From positions 124,001-188,000 of the forward strand of contig JAVBLW010000001.1 of the NCBI GenBank assembly GCA_031553215.1: a DNA stretch of 64,000 nt, in the 5' to 3' direction. The notes under the pieces were generated by a model, which was given only the letters and a program-made list of their open reading frames with translations, did not search any database and was not told the origin of the DNA. A program made the position numbers and the translations under genes. The DNA comes from JAVBLW01 sp031553215. Its GTDB lineage: Bacteria; Bacillota_I; Bacilli_A; Acholeplasmatales; Anaeroplasmataceae. Below, in pieces: positions 53,576-61,865 of this stretch (positions are counted from its first letter, which is position 1; the number at the start of each line of letters is the position of its first letter).

Positions 53576-55271
53576 AATGATTGTATTCTTCATTTTCACA
53601 ATATTCGTTATTAATAACATTTAATGCAATATTCATAGTATGGTCACCAATACGTTCTAAATCACTTAATAATTCAACGTAATGATCTGACGCAGAATAA
53701 TCACATGCACCAGAATTAACTCTTTCATAGTGCTTTAATTTAAATCTTTCTTCCATTTCATCAACCATATCTTCATTGACTGTAACAATTTTGGCTTTCT
53801 CTTTATCCCAATTGTTGATAGCATCAATTGATGAATGAACCATTATATCAAGAGCCTCATACATTTCTGCAATATCAGAAGCACCTTCTTCAGATAGCAA
53901 GACATTACCTTCATATCTCTCAGTGAAATATTCTACAATATTAGTACAATGATCACCAAGTCTTTCTAAATCCTTGATGGTATCTAAATATTTTGATAAT
54001 AGAGTAGATTCTTGCTTACTTAATGTAATATCTGCTTCTGTTAATTTAATTAAATAATCATGAATTCTTTTATCTAAAATATTTATTTTTCTTTCATACT
54101 CCATTCCCGTTTCAGGAGCATCAGAAATATTTTTAAAACAATATTGTTTTGTTAATTCAAAATATGATATAGCATAACCACCCATATAATCAATGGCTTT
54201 TTTTGCTACTCCCAATGCTAAAGCAGGCGATTCTTTTATTAAACTATAATCCATAAGAGCATTTTCCATTGTAGTAACATCATCACTCTTACCAGGAACA
54301 AGTTTTATAGTAAGGGCTGCAAGTTGTTTAACAAAAGCAAATAATAACACTGATGTAACTAAGTTAAATACTAAATGTGCCATCGCAATTGTCATCGCAG
54401 GATGAGGATTGCTTGCCGTGGCTAAGAGATGTTTCTCTATAACATTCATAAGTGGAACATACGCCCAACTTAAACATATCATAAAGATTACGGTTCCGAT
54501 AACATTAAATAACACATGAACCATGGCGGTTCTTTTTCCTTCAACATTACTTCCAGAAGAAGCTATTAGTGCTGTAGTTGTTGTTCCAATGTTTGATCCT
54601 AATAATAATGGCAAAGCTCCAACTAAAGCAATTTGACCACTTGAATATAAAGTTTGAATTATTGAAACTATAGCAGCCGATGATTGAACCGCTCCTGTAA
54701 TTACTGTACCAACTAATAAACCTAAAATTGGCCAATCACTTAATGATGAGAACATTCTCTCTGCTTGAGTTTGATATTGGATTAGGATATCTTTTAAAGA
54801 ATCTCCCATTAATTTAAGTCCAAAGAATAATAAACCAAACCCTAAAATTACATTACCTAGTTCTTTTGTTTTCTTTTTTCTTGCAAAGAATATAACAACT
54901 GCACCTAAAGCCACGAAAGCCATAGCATACTTTTGAACGTTTAAACCTACTAAAAATGAAGTAACCGTGGTTCCTATATTAGCTCCCATAATAACTCCAA
55001 TGGCTTGTGGGAATGTCATTAAGCCTGACCTAACTAAACCAACCGTTAAAGCCGTGGTCCCACTTGAAGATTGAATAAGTACTGTCATAAGCGTACCCAT
55101 TAAAATTCCTTTTAATGGAGTATTCGTAGTCTTTTCAATTATACTACGCATTCTGTTACCAGCTAGAGATTTTAAAGAATCTCCCATCAAAGTCATCCCA
55201 AATAGGAATAACCCTAGTCCACCAAGAATTTCCATAATTGCCGTGGCTACACTAAAATTTGATAAAAACAT
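53574..55271 (-). CDS. Na/Pi cotransporter family protein with PhoU-like domain
   Basis: 565 aa. Two inverted repeats of the SLC34/NptA fold (ILMGTLMTVLIQSSSGTTALTVGLV and the mirrored TVITGAVQSSAAIVSIIQ, each cut) in about nine TM helices (1-340). C-terminal PhoU-like helical domain (about 350-560) with ERLGDH repeats (DLERLGDHCTNIVEY; DLERIGDHTMNIAL). Imports phosphate or exports it; PhoU part probably regulates. ATG with GGAGG. Confidence 0.93.
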   Translation of the reverse strand: MFLSNFSVATAIMEILGGLGLFLFGMTLMGDSLKSLAGNRMRSIIEKTTNTPLKGILMGTLMTVLIQSSSGTTALTVGLVRSGLMTFPQAIGVIMGANIGTTVTSFLVGLNVQKYAMAFVALGAVVIFFARKKKTKELGNVILGFGLLFFGLKLMGDSLKDILIQYQTQAERMFSSLSDWPILGLLVGTVITGAVQSSAAIVSIIQTLYSSGQIALVGALPLLLGSNIGTTTTALIASSGSNVEGKRTAMVHVLFNVIGTVIFMICLSWAYVPLMNVIEKHLLATASNPHPAMTIAMAHLVFNLVTSVLLFAFVKQLAALTIKLVPGKSDDVTTMENALMDYSLIKESPALALGVAKKAIDYMGGYAISYFELTKQYCFKNISDAPETGMEYERKINILDKRIHDYLIKLTEADITLSKQESTLLSKYLDTIKDLERLGDHCTNIVEYFTERYEGNVLLSEEGASDIAEMYEALDIMVHSSIDAINNWDKEKAKIVTVNEDMVDEMEERFKLKHYERVNSGACDYSASDHYVELLSDLERIGDHTMNIALNVINNEYCENEEYNH

Positions 55272-55371
55272 AAACTACCTCCGAAACAAGTCGTCAATTT
55301 AATTTTATATTAAAGAATTGTAAAAATCAATTAAATAAATTGTAAAGAACTATAAAAACCTAAAAAAGCGT

Positions 55372-56262
55372 TTACTCCAATCGATTTTTCACAATAACAT
55401 CATAGTTTTCTCCTAAAAAGATAGGATTGTATGACATCTTAGCTTGTCTCAAACCCGGATGCCCTAAATCTTCTTCTCTATTTAAATATTTAACTTTTTT
55501 TAACATAAGATTAGAAAATAAATAGTTTATCATTTGATAAGCTCCTCTATGCTCGATATTAGCTTTTTCAAAATGCACATCAAGAATTTCACAATTTATC
55601 GTTCCAATCGTTAATGCAATCAACTCAGAATCCAAATATAACACTGCACCCTGTAATTCTAATTCCTCATAGTTATCTATTGCTTCTAAAACAGCCTTTT
55701 TTTCGTTTTTCAATGATTCGCTTCCATCGTCATTTTCTTTATACCATTTATCAAGAAACTCTATATATTCATTTTTATTACCATTTTCAATTGGTCCAAA
55801 TTCATAGCATAAAAGGTTATTACTTTTAAATGAATTAACAAAATTTCTTTTTTGCTTAAATTTTTTTCCTTCTAGCATTGCTAGTTCTTCTATACTATAT
55901 ATATAATTTGCTCTTTCTCTAACATTGATATATGAGACATTATATTTAGCTTCTAAAATTTTCTTAAAATTATCTTCTACAAAAGTAAAAATTAAAGGAA
56001 TATTAATATCATCTGTATACTTTTTCAATTTTTCAACACCTAAATCTAAATCTTTTGAAAAAGGTATATAAAACTTTATTTCATTATCAATACCAACTTT
56101 AACATACATTGAATCATTTTCAAAAGCCACTTCTAGCTTATAGTAATCTCTCCATAAAAACATTGAATTAAAGGAATAATAACATGTTACAAAATCATAT
56201 AACTTAAGATATTTCTCGATTATTCTCTTGTCTTTCATTTCTATTTTTCTAAATTGCAACAT
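55372..56262 (-). CDS. DUF2156 acyl-transferase-like protein (LPG synthase C-terminal family)
   Basis: 296 aa. Two tandem GNAT-like halves as in Fem/MprF C-terminal domains: FVTCYYSFNSMFLWRDYYK near the start (cut), WYKEND..., and the closing YLNREEDLGHPGLRQAKMSYNP, the signature of DUF2156/phosphatidylglycerol lysyltransferase C-terminal proteins. No TM helices, so the acceptor is not clearly a lipid. ATG 56260-56262 behind GAGGTG is chosen over 56271. Divergent from murE with about 85 bases between starts. Confidence 0.85.
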   Translation of the reverse strand: MLQFRKIEMKDKRIIEKYLKLYDFVTCYYSFNSMFLWRDYYKLEVAFENDSMYVKVGIDNEIKFYIPFSKDLDLGVEKLKKYTDDINIPLIFTFVEDNFKKILEAKYNVSYINVRERANYIYSIEELAMLEGKKFKQKRNFVNSFKSNNLLCYEFGPIENGNKNEYIEFLDKWYKENDDGSESLKNEKKAVLEAIDNYEELELQGAVLYLDSELIALTIGTINCEILDVHFEKANIEHRGAYQMINYLFSNLMLKKVKYLNREEDLGHPGLRQAKMSYNPIFLGENYDVIVKNRLE

Positions 56263-56347
56263 TGCTATCACCTCAAATATGATACCACAAATATTAAAAA
56301 TATTAAAATCCTTTGATTACTATGTTAAAACTTTATTGGGTGATTTA

Positions 56348-57751
56348 ATGTACTTAAATGAATTTTACACAGATTTAAAATCTGATGTTAATTTTAAAGA
56401 TATAAAAACTGATAGTAAGCTTATTTGTCCTGGGGATATTTTCATTGCAATTAAAGGTCATAGTTGTGATGGTCATGATTTTATTAATGATGCAATTAAT
56501 AAACAAGCAAGCTTTATAATTTCTGAAAAATGTATTGAAAATGTTTCAAATACTAAATATAAAATAGTAAAAAACACCCGTGATGAGCTTCCTAAACTTT
56601 TAAATTTTTATTATAGTTTAGATAATATAAATTTAATTGGGATAACGGGAACCGATGGAAAAACTACTACTGCGACTATTCTTTATCATATCTTAAATTA
56701 TAAAAATGAAGCTGCATATATAGGAACTAATGGAATTTTTTATAAAAACAAAATAGAATCTGTCCAAAATACTACCCCTAATTTAAATATACTTCATCAA
56801 AAATTGTTTAGTTTTAAAAAAAATGACATACTTCATTGTAGTTTAGAGGTTAGTAGCGAAGGCATATTAGATAATCGAATTAATGGACTAAATTTTAATG
56901 CTGCAATATTTACTAATTTAAGTCATGAGCATTTGAACTCACATAAAACTATGCGCAAATACTTTCTTACAAAACAAAAATTGTTTGATTCATTATCTAA
57001 AAACGCCTTAGCAATTGTGAACATAGATGATAAATATGGAAAAAAAATAAAATCCGAAGCCAATATAATCACATTCGGATTAAATAATGGTACCTATAGA
57101 GCAAAAAATATACACCTAACTCAAAATAACTCTGTTTTTGATTTATACTACAAATCATTATTTCTTACCACAATAGAATTGCCACTTTTTGGAATTTATA
57201 ATATATACAATGCATTAGGAGCAATTGTTTATGCATATGAAACAGGAATTTCTCTATCTATCATAAAAAACCAATTAAAATCACTAATAAAAATCGATGG
57301 CCGTTTCGAAGTATATGAGCATTTAAATAAAAGTTTTATAATTGATTTTGCACATACTCCTAATGCTTTAAAGAATCTTCTGTCTAATTTAATTTACATT
57401 AGAAATCAAAAAATTATTTTAGTAATGGGATGTGCTGGTGAAAAGGATCGAAGTAAAAGAAAAGAAATGAGTAAAATTGCTTGTGACCTAGCAGATATAG
57501 TAATATTCACATCAGAAGATCCAAAAAATGAGAATCTTCTATCTATCTTTCATGACATGACCAGTCGTTTAAAGAAAAATAATTACTACATGTGTATAGA
57601 TAGAAAAGAAGCTATAAAATTAGCATGCAAAATATCTAATTCCAATGATTTAGTTGTTATAACAGGTAAAGGAAATGAAAAATATGAAACCATAAAAGGA
57701 ATCAAGTTTAAGCATAATGATTTAGAAGAAATTAAAAAATATTCAATATAA
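56348..57751 (+). CDS. murE: MurE-like UDP-MurNAc-tripeptide synthetase
   Basis: Adds the third amino acid (Lys or meso-DAP) to UDP-MurNAc-L-Ala-D-Glu. 467 aa: N-terminal UDP-binding domain (TDSKLICPGDIFIAI), ATP loop GITGTDGKTTT (98-108; Asn usual where Asp stands), NTTPNLNILH, HEHLNSHKT, and a C-terminal domain with SEDPKNE (about 390). That position is DNPR in DAP-adding and DNPN in Lys-adding enzymes, so substrate is not settled. ATG 56348 preferred; the frame is open back to 56228 through the divergent gene. Confidence 0.9.
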   Translation: MYLNEFYTDLKSDVNFKDIKTDSKLICPGDIFIAIKGHSCDGHDFINDAINKQASFIISEKCIENVSNTKYKIVKNTRDELPKLLNFYYSLDNINLIGITGTDGKTTTATILYHILNYKNEAAYIGTNGIFYKNKIESVQNTTPNLNILHQKLFSFKKNDILHCSLEVSSEGILDNRINGLNFNAAIFTNLSHEHLNSHKTMRKYFLTKQKLFDSLSKNALAIVNIDDKYGKKIKSEANIITFGLNNGTYRAKNIHLTQNNSVFDLYYKSLFLTTIELPLFGIYNIYNALGAIVYAYETGISLSIIKNQLKSLIKIDGRFEVYEHLNKSFIIDFAHTPNALKNLLSNLIYIRNQKIILVMGCAGEKDRSKRKEMSKIACDLADIVIFTSEDPKNENLLSIFHDMTSRLKKNNYYMCIDRKEAIKLACKISNSNDLVVITGKGNEKYETIKGIKFKHNDLEEIKKYSI

Positions 57752-57752
57752 A

Positions 57753-57773
57753 AAGGAAGTCATTGACTTCCTT
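57753..57773. terminator. bidirectional terminator between murE and RNase H
   Basis: AAGGAAGTC/GACTTCCTT stem, 3-base loop, As upstream and Ts downstream. Convergent genes on either side. Confidence 0.85.
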
Positions 57774-58353
57774 ATTTTATACCCAAGGCTTGTTTTGCAA
57801 GGCTATCTACTAAATCATTATATTTATCATTAGAATGACTTTTAACTTTTATAAAATTGACCTTTATCTTCTTCTTAGCCTCTTTTGCAAAGCTTTGATA
57901 TATTTTAGTCATTTCCAAATTTGCCTTCCAAATTCCTAAATACCATGACCTTATTCCTTCATAATCGTAGTATACATTCATTTCTTTAATTCCATGATTA
58001 ATAGCATATTGAATAATAAATCCTGCGCCTTTTAATTCGCCAGCAACATTTCTATGAATACTATATTCATCTTTTGCATATTTTTTATTAAACATCATTT
58101 CTTCATTATCTATAATAAGAACTGCACCAAATGAATATTCATCATTACTTGGATTAAAACTTCCATCAATATATGCCGTTGGAATATCAGTTTTAAATAC
58201 TTCTTTGTCTTCAAAAAAATCTTGTGCATCTTTCAAGTTAGAAAATGACTTGTAGATAGCACCCTGATAACCATCAACATTTACTTTACATTCATCCCAG
58301 TTATCATATATTCCAGTCTTAAGACCTTTTTTTACTACATAATATTTTGGCAT
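57772..58353 (-). CDS. ribonuclease H with N-terminal viroplasmin domain
   Basis: 193 aa. Residues 1-48 are a viroplasmin/RHBP-type domain binding RNA-DNA hybrids (MPKYYVVKKGLKTGIYDNW; KSFSNLKDAQDFF). The rest is RNase H type 1: Asp in PTAYIDGSFN, Glu in NVAGELKGA, Asp in YYDYEGI, VKSHSNDKYNDLVDSLAKQA with the final Asp. ATG 58351-58353 with AAGGAG is chosen over GTG 58362. Complements RNase HII elsewhere in the window. Confidence 0.93.
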   Translation of the reverse strand: MPKYYVVKKGLKTGIYDNWDECKVNVDGYQGAIYKSFSNLKDAQDFFEDKEVFKTDIPTAYIDGSFNPSNDEYSFGAVLIIDNEEMMFNKKYAKDEYSIHRNVAGELKGAGFIIQYAINHGIKEMNVYYDYEGIRSWYLGIWKANLEMTKIYQSFAKEAKKKIKVNFIKVKSHSNDKYNDLVDSLAKQALGIK

Positions 58354-58368
58354 ATAATCCACTCCTTA

Positions 58369-58400
58369 AAGAAAAAGGAGATTATACATCTCCTTATTTT
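58369..58400 (-). terminator. pyk terminator
   Basis: AAGGAGAT/ATCTCCTT stem (58375-58382 / 58388-58395), 5-base loop, T run on the minus strand. Confidence 0.8.
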
Positions 58401-58404
58401 TTTA

Positions 58405-59778
58405 TTAAGCTGTTAATAATTCAATTCCTGTATTAGTAACTTTTAATATAGCTTCACCTTTTTCGATTTCTAATGCTTTTGTAGCAGCTGCTAACGCATC
58501 AGCATATTTTCCTCTTACTGGTTGAATTCCCCAAGCTAAAGCTAGAGAACGACAAGTAGCTTCATCTGTTCCGAAGAATACATCAACACATGGACGGTAT
58601 TGAGAAATCTTGAATGCTAATTCTTCTGATCCTTCTGCAACAATTGCAGCAACATCAAAATTTAAAGCGATTTGAGCAACAGCTAAACCGATTGCATCAA
58701 ATTCATTCTTTTCATTAGCGAAATCCATAACATTTTTAATCATTAATTCAAAGTCAATGTCTGCTTCAGCTCTTTCATCAGTTTTAGCCATATAAGTTAC
58801 AGCTTCTAATGGATAATCACCTTGAGCAGATTCACCACTTAACATTGTAGCTGAAGTTCCATCTAATACTGCATTATGGCAGTCAGAAATTTCAGCACGT
58901 GTAGGACGTGGGTTATTTTGCATTGAATCTAACATTTGTGTAGCAGTTACAACAATTTTACCTTGTGATTGTGCTAAATAAATCATATCTTTTTGGATTG
59001 TTGGTAATTCCCAAGCATCAACGTCAACACCTAAATCTCCACGAGCAACCATTACACCGTCAGATAATTCAATGATTTCAGCCATGTTTGAAACACCTTC
59101 TTGGTTTTCAATTTTAGAAATAATTTTAATGTGTTTATTTCCTTTTTTAGCTAAAATTTCACGGATATCAGCGATATCTTTTGCACGACGGATAAATGAT
59201 GCAGCGATGAAATCAACATCTTGATCACATCCAAATTCGATGTCAGAAATATCTTTTGGAGATAAATAATCCATATTTAAGATTACTCCTGGAACATTAC
59301 AGTTACGTTTGTTTTTTAATTTTCTAGAGTTTTCAATTCTACAAACTAATTCTCTAGTTTTAGAATCTTTTTCTAATACTTCTAATGTTAAAAGTCCATC
59401 TTCAATTAAGATTTTTCCTCCAACATTAATATCATCATATAATCCTGGGTAAGAAATAGCAATTTTTGAAGCATTTCCTAAGAAAGAATAATCCATAGTA
59501 ACACGGATGTTATCTCCTTCTCTTAATTGAACTGGTTGATCATTTTCTAAATATCCAGTACGAATTTCAGGACCTTTAGTATCTAACATAATACCTACAT
59601 TATATCCTTTTTCTTTGTTTAATTTCTTAATGTTTACGATACGGAATCCTTGTTCAACATGATCACCATGTGAAAAGTTCATACGCATTACATTCATTCC
59701 TGCTTTAATAAGGCTATCTAATTGGTCAATTTGTTCACTAGCTGGACCAATTGTACATACCATTTTTGTCTTTTTCAT
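58405..59778 (-). CDS. pyk: pyruvate kinase
   Basis: Last step of glycolysis, PEP to pyruvate with ATP. 457 aa: MKKTKMVCTIGPAS start, MRMNFSHGDH, ISKIENQEGV with catalytic Lys, VARGDLGVD, TATQMLDSM, and the C-terminal allosteric domain. The C-terminal PEP-utiliser-like extra domain of Bacillus Pyk is absent. ATG 59776-59778 with AAGGAGA is chosen; the frame is open to 59832. Extended -10 box TGGTATAAT on the minus strand upstream. High codon bias. Confidence 0.97.
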   Translation of the reverse strand: MKKTKMVCTIGPASEQIDQLDSLIKAGMNVMRMNFSHGDHVEQGFRIVNIKKLNKEKGYNVGIMLDTKGPEIRTGYLENDQPVQLREGDNIRVTMDYSFLGNASKIAISYPGLYDDINVGGKILIEDGLLTLEVLEKDSKTRELVCRIENSRKLKNKRNCNVPGVILNMDYLSPKDISDIEFGCDQDVDFIAASFIRRAKDIADIREILAKKGNKHIKIISKIENQEGVSNMAEIIELSDGVMVARGDLGVDVDAWELPTIQKDMIYLAQSQGKIVVTATQMLDSMQNNPRPTRAEISDCHNAVLDGTSATMLSGESAQGDYPLEAVTYMAKTDERAEADIDFELMIKNVMDFANEKNEFDAIGLAVAQIALNFDVAAIVAEGSEELAFKISQYRPCVDVFFGTDEATCRSLALAWGIQPVRGKYADALAAATKALEIEKGEAILKVTNTGIELLTA

Positions 59779-59876
59779 TAGTTTAATTCTCCTTATACTA
59801 AATAATAATTTCCACCTAGTATTATACCACATTTTTAATCATACACAATATTTTTTTTGTGACATTAATTATTTGC

Positions 59877-59905
59877 TTGTCTTTTCATTCTAAAATAACT
59901 ATAAT
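59877..59905 (+). promoter_or_regulatory. pfk promoter
   Basis: TTGTCT (59877-59882), 17 bases, TATAAT (59900-59905), about 37 bases before the pfk start. Confidence 0.65.
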
Positions 59906-59942
59906 ATTGGGTAGATAATTAATTTATAGGAGAATTTTATTT

Positions 59943-61181
59943 ATGGAACAATTAAAAGGTGCTTGTATAATAGGACAATCTGGTGGTCCAACATCAGTTA
60001 TAAACGCTAGTGCAGCTGGAGTATTTTTAGAAGCACTTTCACAAAAATGCATTACAAAAGTATATGGTGCTAAACACGGAATCAAAGGTATTTTAAATGA
60101 AGAATTCTACGATATGGGTCAAGAAGACATAAAAGAATTAGAATTACTTAAAACAACCCCATCTTCTTCTATCGGTTCAGTAAGATACAAACTTAAACCG
60201 TTAGATCAAGATCCATCTGACTATCAAAAGTTATTAGAAGTCTTTAAAAAATATGATATTAGATATTTCTTCTATAACGGCGGAAATGATAGCATGGATA
60301 CTTGTAATAAAGTAAGTAAATTTATGAAAGATAGTGGATACGAGTGCTACTGCATTGGTATTCCAAAAACTATTGATAATGACTTAGTAGGTACAGATCA
60401 CTGTCCTGGATATGCTTCAGCTGCTAAATATGTTGCTACAACAATGATGGAACTTGTTCAAGATGCTGTTGTATATGATACACCAATGATAGCTGTTGTT
60501 GAAGTAATGGGTAGAAATGCTGGGTGGTTAACTGCTGCTGCACAACTTGCTACATATAAGGGCGCTGGTCCTGACTTAATATATCTTCCAGAAGTAGAAT
60601 TTGATTTTGATAAATTCATAAAAGATGTTGAAATAGTTTATGCAAAAAACAAAAAAGCCATAATTTGTGTTTCAGAAGGAATAAAAACTAAAGAAGGTAA
60701 GTATGTTCCTGAACTATTTGCTTCACTTGAAAAAGATTCATTTGGACACGCTCAATTAGGTGGTACTGCTGCCGTTTTAGCGCAAAAATTAAAAGAACAT
60801 TTCAATATCAAAGTAAGAGCAATTGAATTTAGTTTAATTCAACGTTGTGCACAACATTTAGCAAGTGCTATAGACGTTGAAGAAGCTTATACTGCTGGAC
60901 GTGAAGCTGTAAAAGCTGCTGTAAACAAAGTAACTGATAAAATGGTTGCATTTGAAAGAAAAATAGTTGATGGAAAATATACTTGTGTATATAATCTAGT
61001 AGATCTACATATCGTTGCTAACGCTGAGAAAACTATTCCAGCTGAATGGATAAATGAAAACGGTACTGGATTAAATCAAGGATTCATTGATTATGCATTA
61101 CCATTAATTCAAGGAGATATGAAAGCACCATTAGAAGATGGACTTCCTAGATTTGCTAAATTAAAGAAAGTATTAGCTTAA
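59943..61181 (+). CDS. pfp: 6-phosphofructokinase, probably pyrophosphate-dependent
   Basis: Phosphorylates fructose-6-phosphate. 412 aa with GQSGGPTSVIN (11-21), GGNDSMDT (113-120), PKTIDNDLVG (141-150), VEVMGRNAGWL and the family's C-terminal region. In ATP-PFK the residues are usually GGDGS and PGTIDND; Asp115-116-like acidic residue and the Lys before TIDND mark the PPi-using type. The 410 aa length also fits the long clostridial PPi-PFK. ATG with AGGAG. Near pyk and dnaE as in many Bacillota. Confidence 0.85.
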   Translation: MEQLKGACIIGQSGGPTSVINASAAGVFLEALSQKCITKVYGAKHGIKGILNEEFYDMGQEDIKELELLKTTPSSSIGSVRYKLKPLDQDPSDYQKLLEVFKKYDIRYFFYNGGNDSMDTCNKVSKFMKDSGYECYCIGIPKTIDNDLVGTDHCPGYASAAKYVATTMMELVQDAVVYDTPMIAVVEVMGRNAGWLTAAAQLATYKGAGPDLIYLPEVEFDFDKFIKDVEIVYAKNKKAIICVSEGIKTKEGKYVPELFASLEKDSFGHAQLGGTAAVLAQKLKEHFNIKVRAIEFSLIQRCAQHLASAIDVEEAYTAGREAVKAAVNKVTDKMVAFERKIVDGKYTCVYNLVDLHIVANAEKTIPAEWINENGTGLNQGFIDYALPLIQGDMKAPLEDGLPRFAKLKKVLA

Positions 61182-61193
61182 ATTTATATTATT

Positions 61194-61222
61194 AAAAGGA
61201 GAGATTTAATCCCTCCTTTTTC
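61194..61222 (+). terminator. pfk terminator
   Basis: AAAGGAG/CTCCTTT stem (61195-61201 / 61213-61219) with following Ts. Confidence 0.8.
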
Positions 61223-61229
61223 TTAAACA

Positions 61230-61282
61230 AAAAAAGATTTGTTCGCTATCATTGATTTCTCAATAGCATTCAAATCCTTTTA
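61230..61282 (-). terminator. terminator of the small membrane protein gene
   Basis: Long hairpin combining GATTTG/CAAATC and an inner GCTAT...ATAGC pairing; T run on the minus strand. Just beyond the gene stop at 61296. Confidence 0.75.
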
Positions 61283-61295
61283 ATTCTAAAAAATA

Positions 61296-61679
61296 TTATT
61301 CTTGTTCATTGTTTGTATGTCGACTCTTATTTACCACATAGTTTGTAAAGAAATACATTGCAAATCCCAAAGAAATAAAAATCAATAATACAAATAATAC
61401 TGTTAATACTGCTATTTCTAACTTGCTTATAAAATAAAAAACAACATAAAATGGTATACATGAAATAGCGGCTGCTAACATAACAAAAATACAATTAAAC
61501 CAAAGCTTCCAAAAACCTTTTCCATAAAAGCTCTTTTCTTGATTAAACTGTTTATTCACAACAAACAACATCCTAAACATTGCATAAAACACGCCTATTA
61601 CTGGAATAGAAAGCAAAATATAATTTTGGGCAGTTGGTTTAACCTGACTTTTTTTATCAAATAACTCATCTTTTTCCAT
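61296..61679 (-). CDS. small membrane protein, three TM segments
   Basis: 127 aa, family not recognised. Acid/basic N-terminus, then hydrophobic segments at about 20-42, 58-85 and 92-118 and a short charged tail. No signature motif. ATG 61677-61679 has AGAGGTG ten bases upstream; a further ATG at 61701-61703 is in frame. Between pfk and dnaE, with its own terminator. Confidence 0.6.
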   Translation of the reverse strand: MEKDELFDKKSQVKPTAQNYILLSIPVIGVFYAMFRMLFVVNKQFNQEKSFYGKGFWKLWFNCIFVMLAAAISCIPFYVVFYFISKLEIAVLTVLFVLLIFISLGFAMYFFTNYVVNKSRHTNNEQE

Positions 61680-61865
61680 GAATAAATCACCTCTGTTTTT
61701 CATTTTAGCACATAATTTTTTTTTATCAATAATTCATTTACTTAAATTCTATTTTTACGATTAATTATTCTTCTTCAAAATAAAATACCTACAATGTTGT
61801 AAATAAGCAACTTTATTTTACAATTATAAAACATCAATAATAAGTAAATAAAGTCTTTTTTAATC

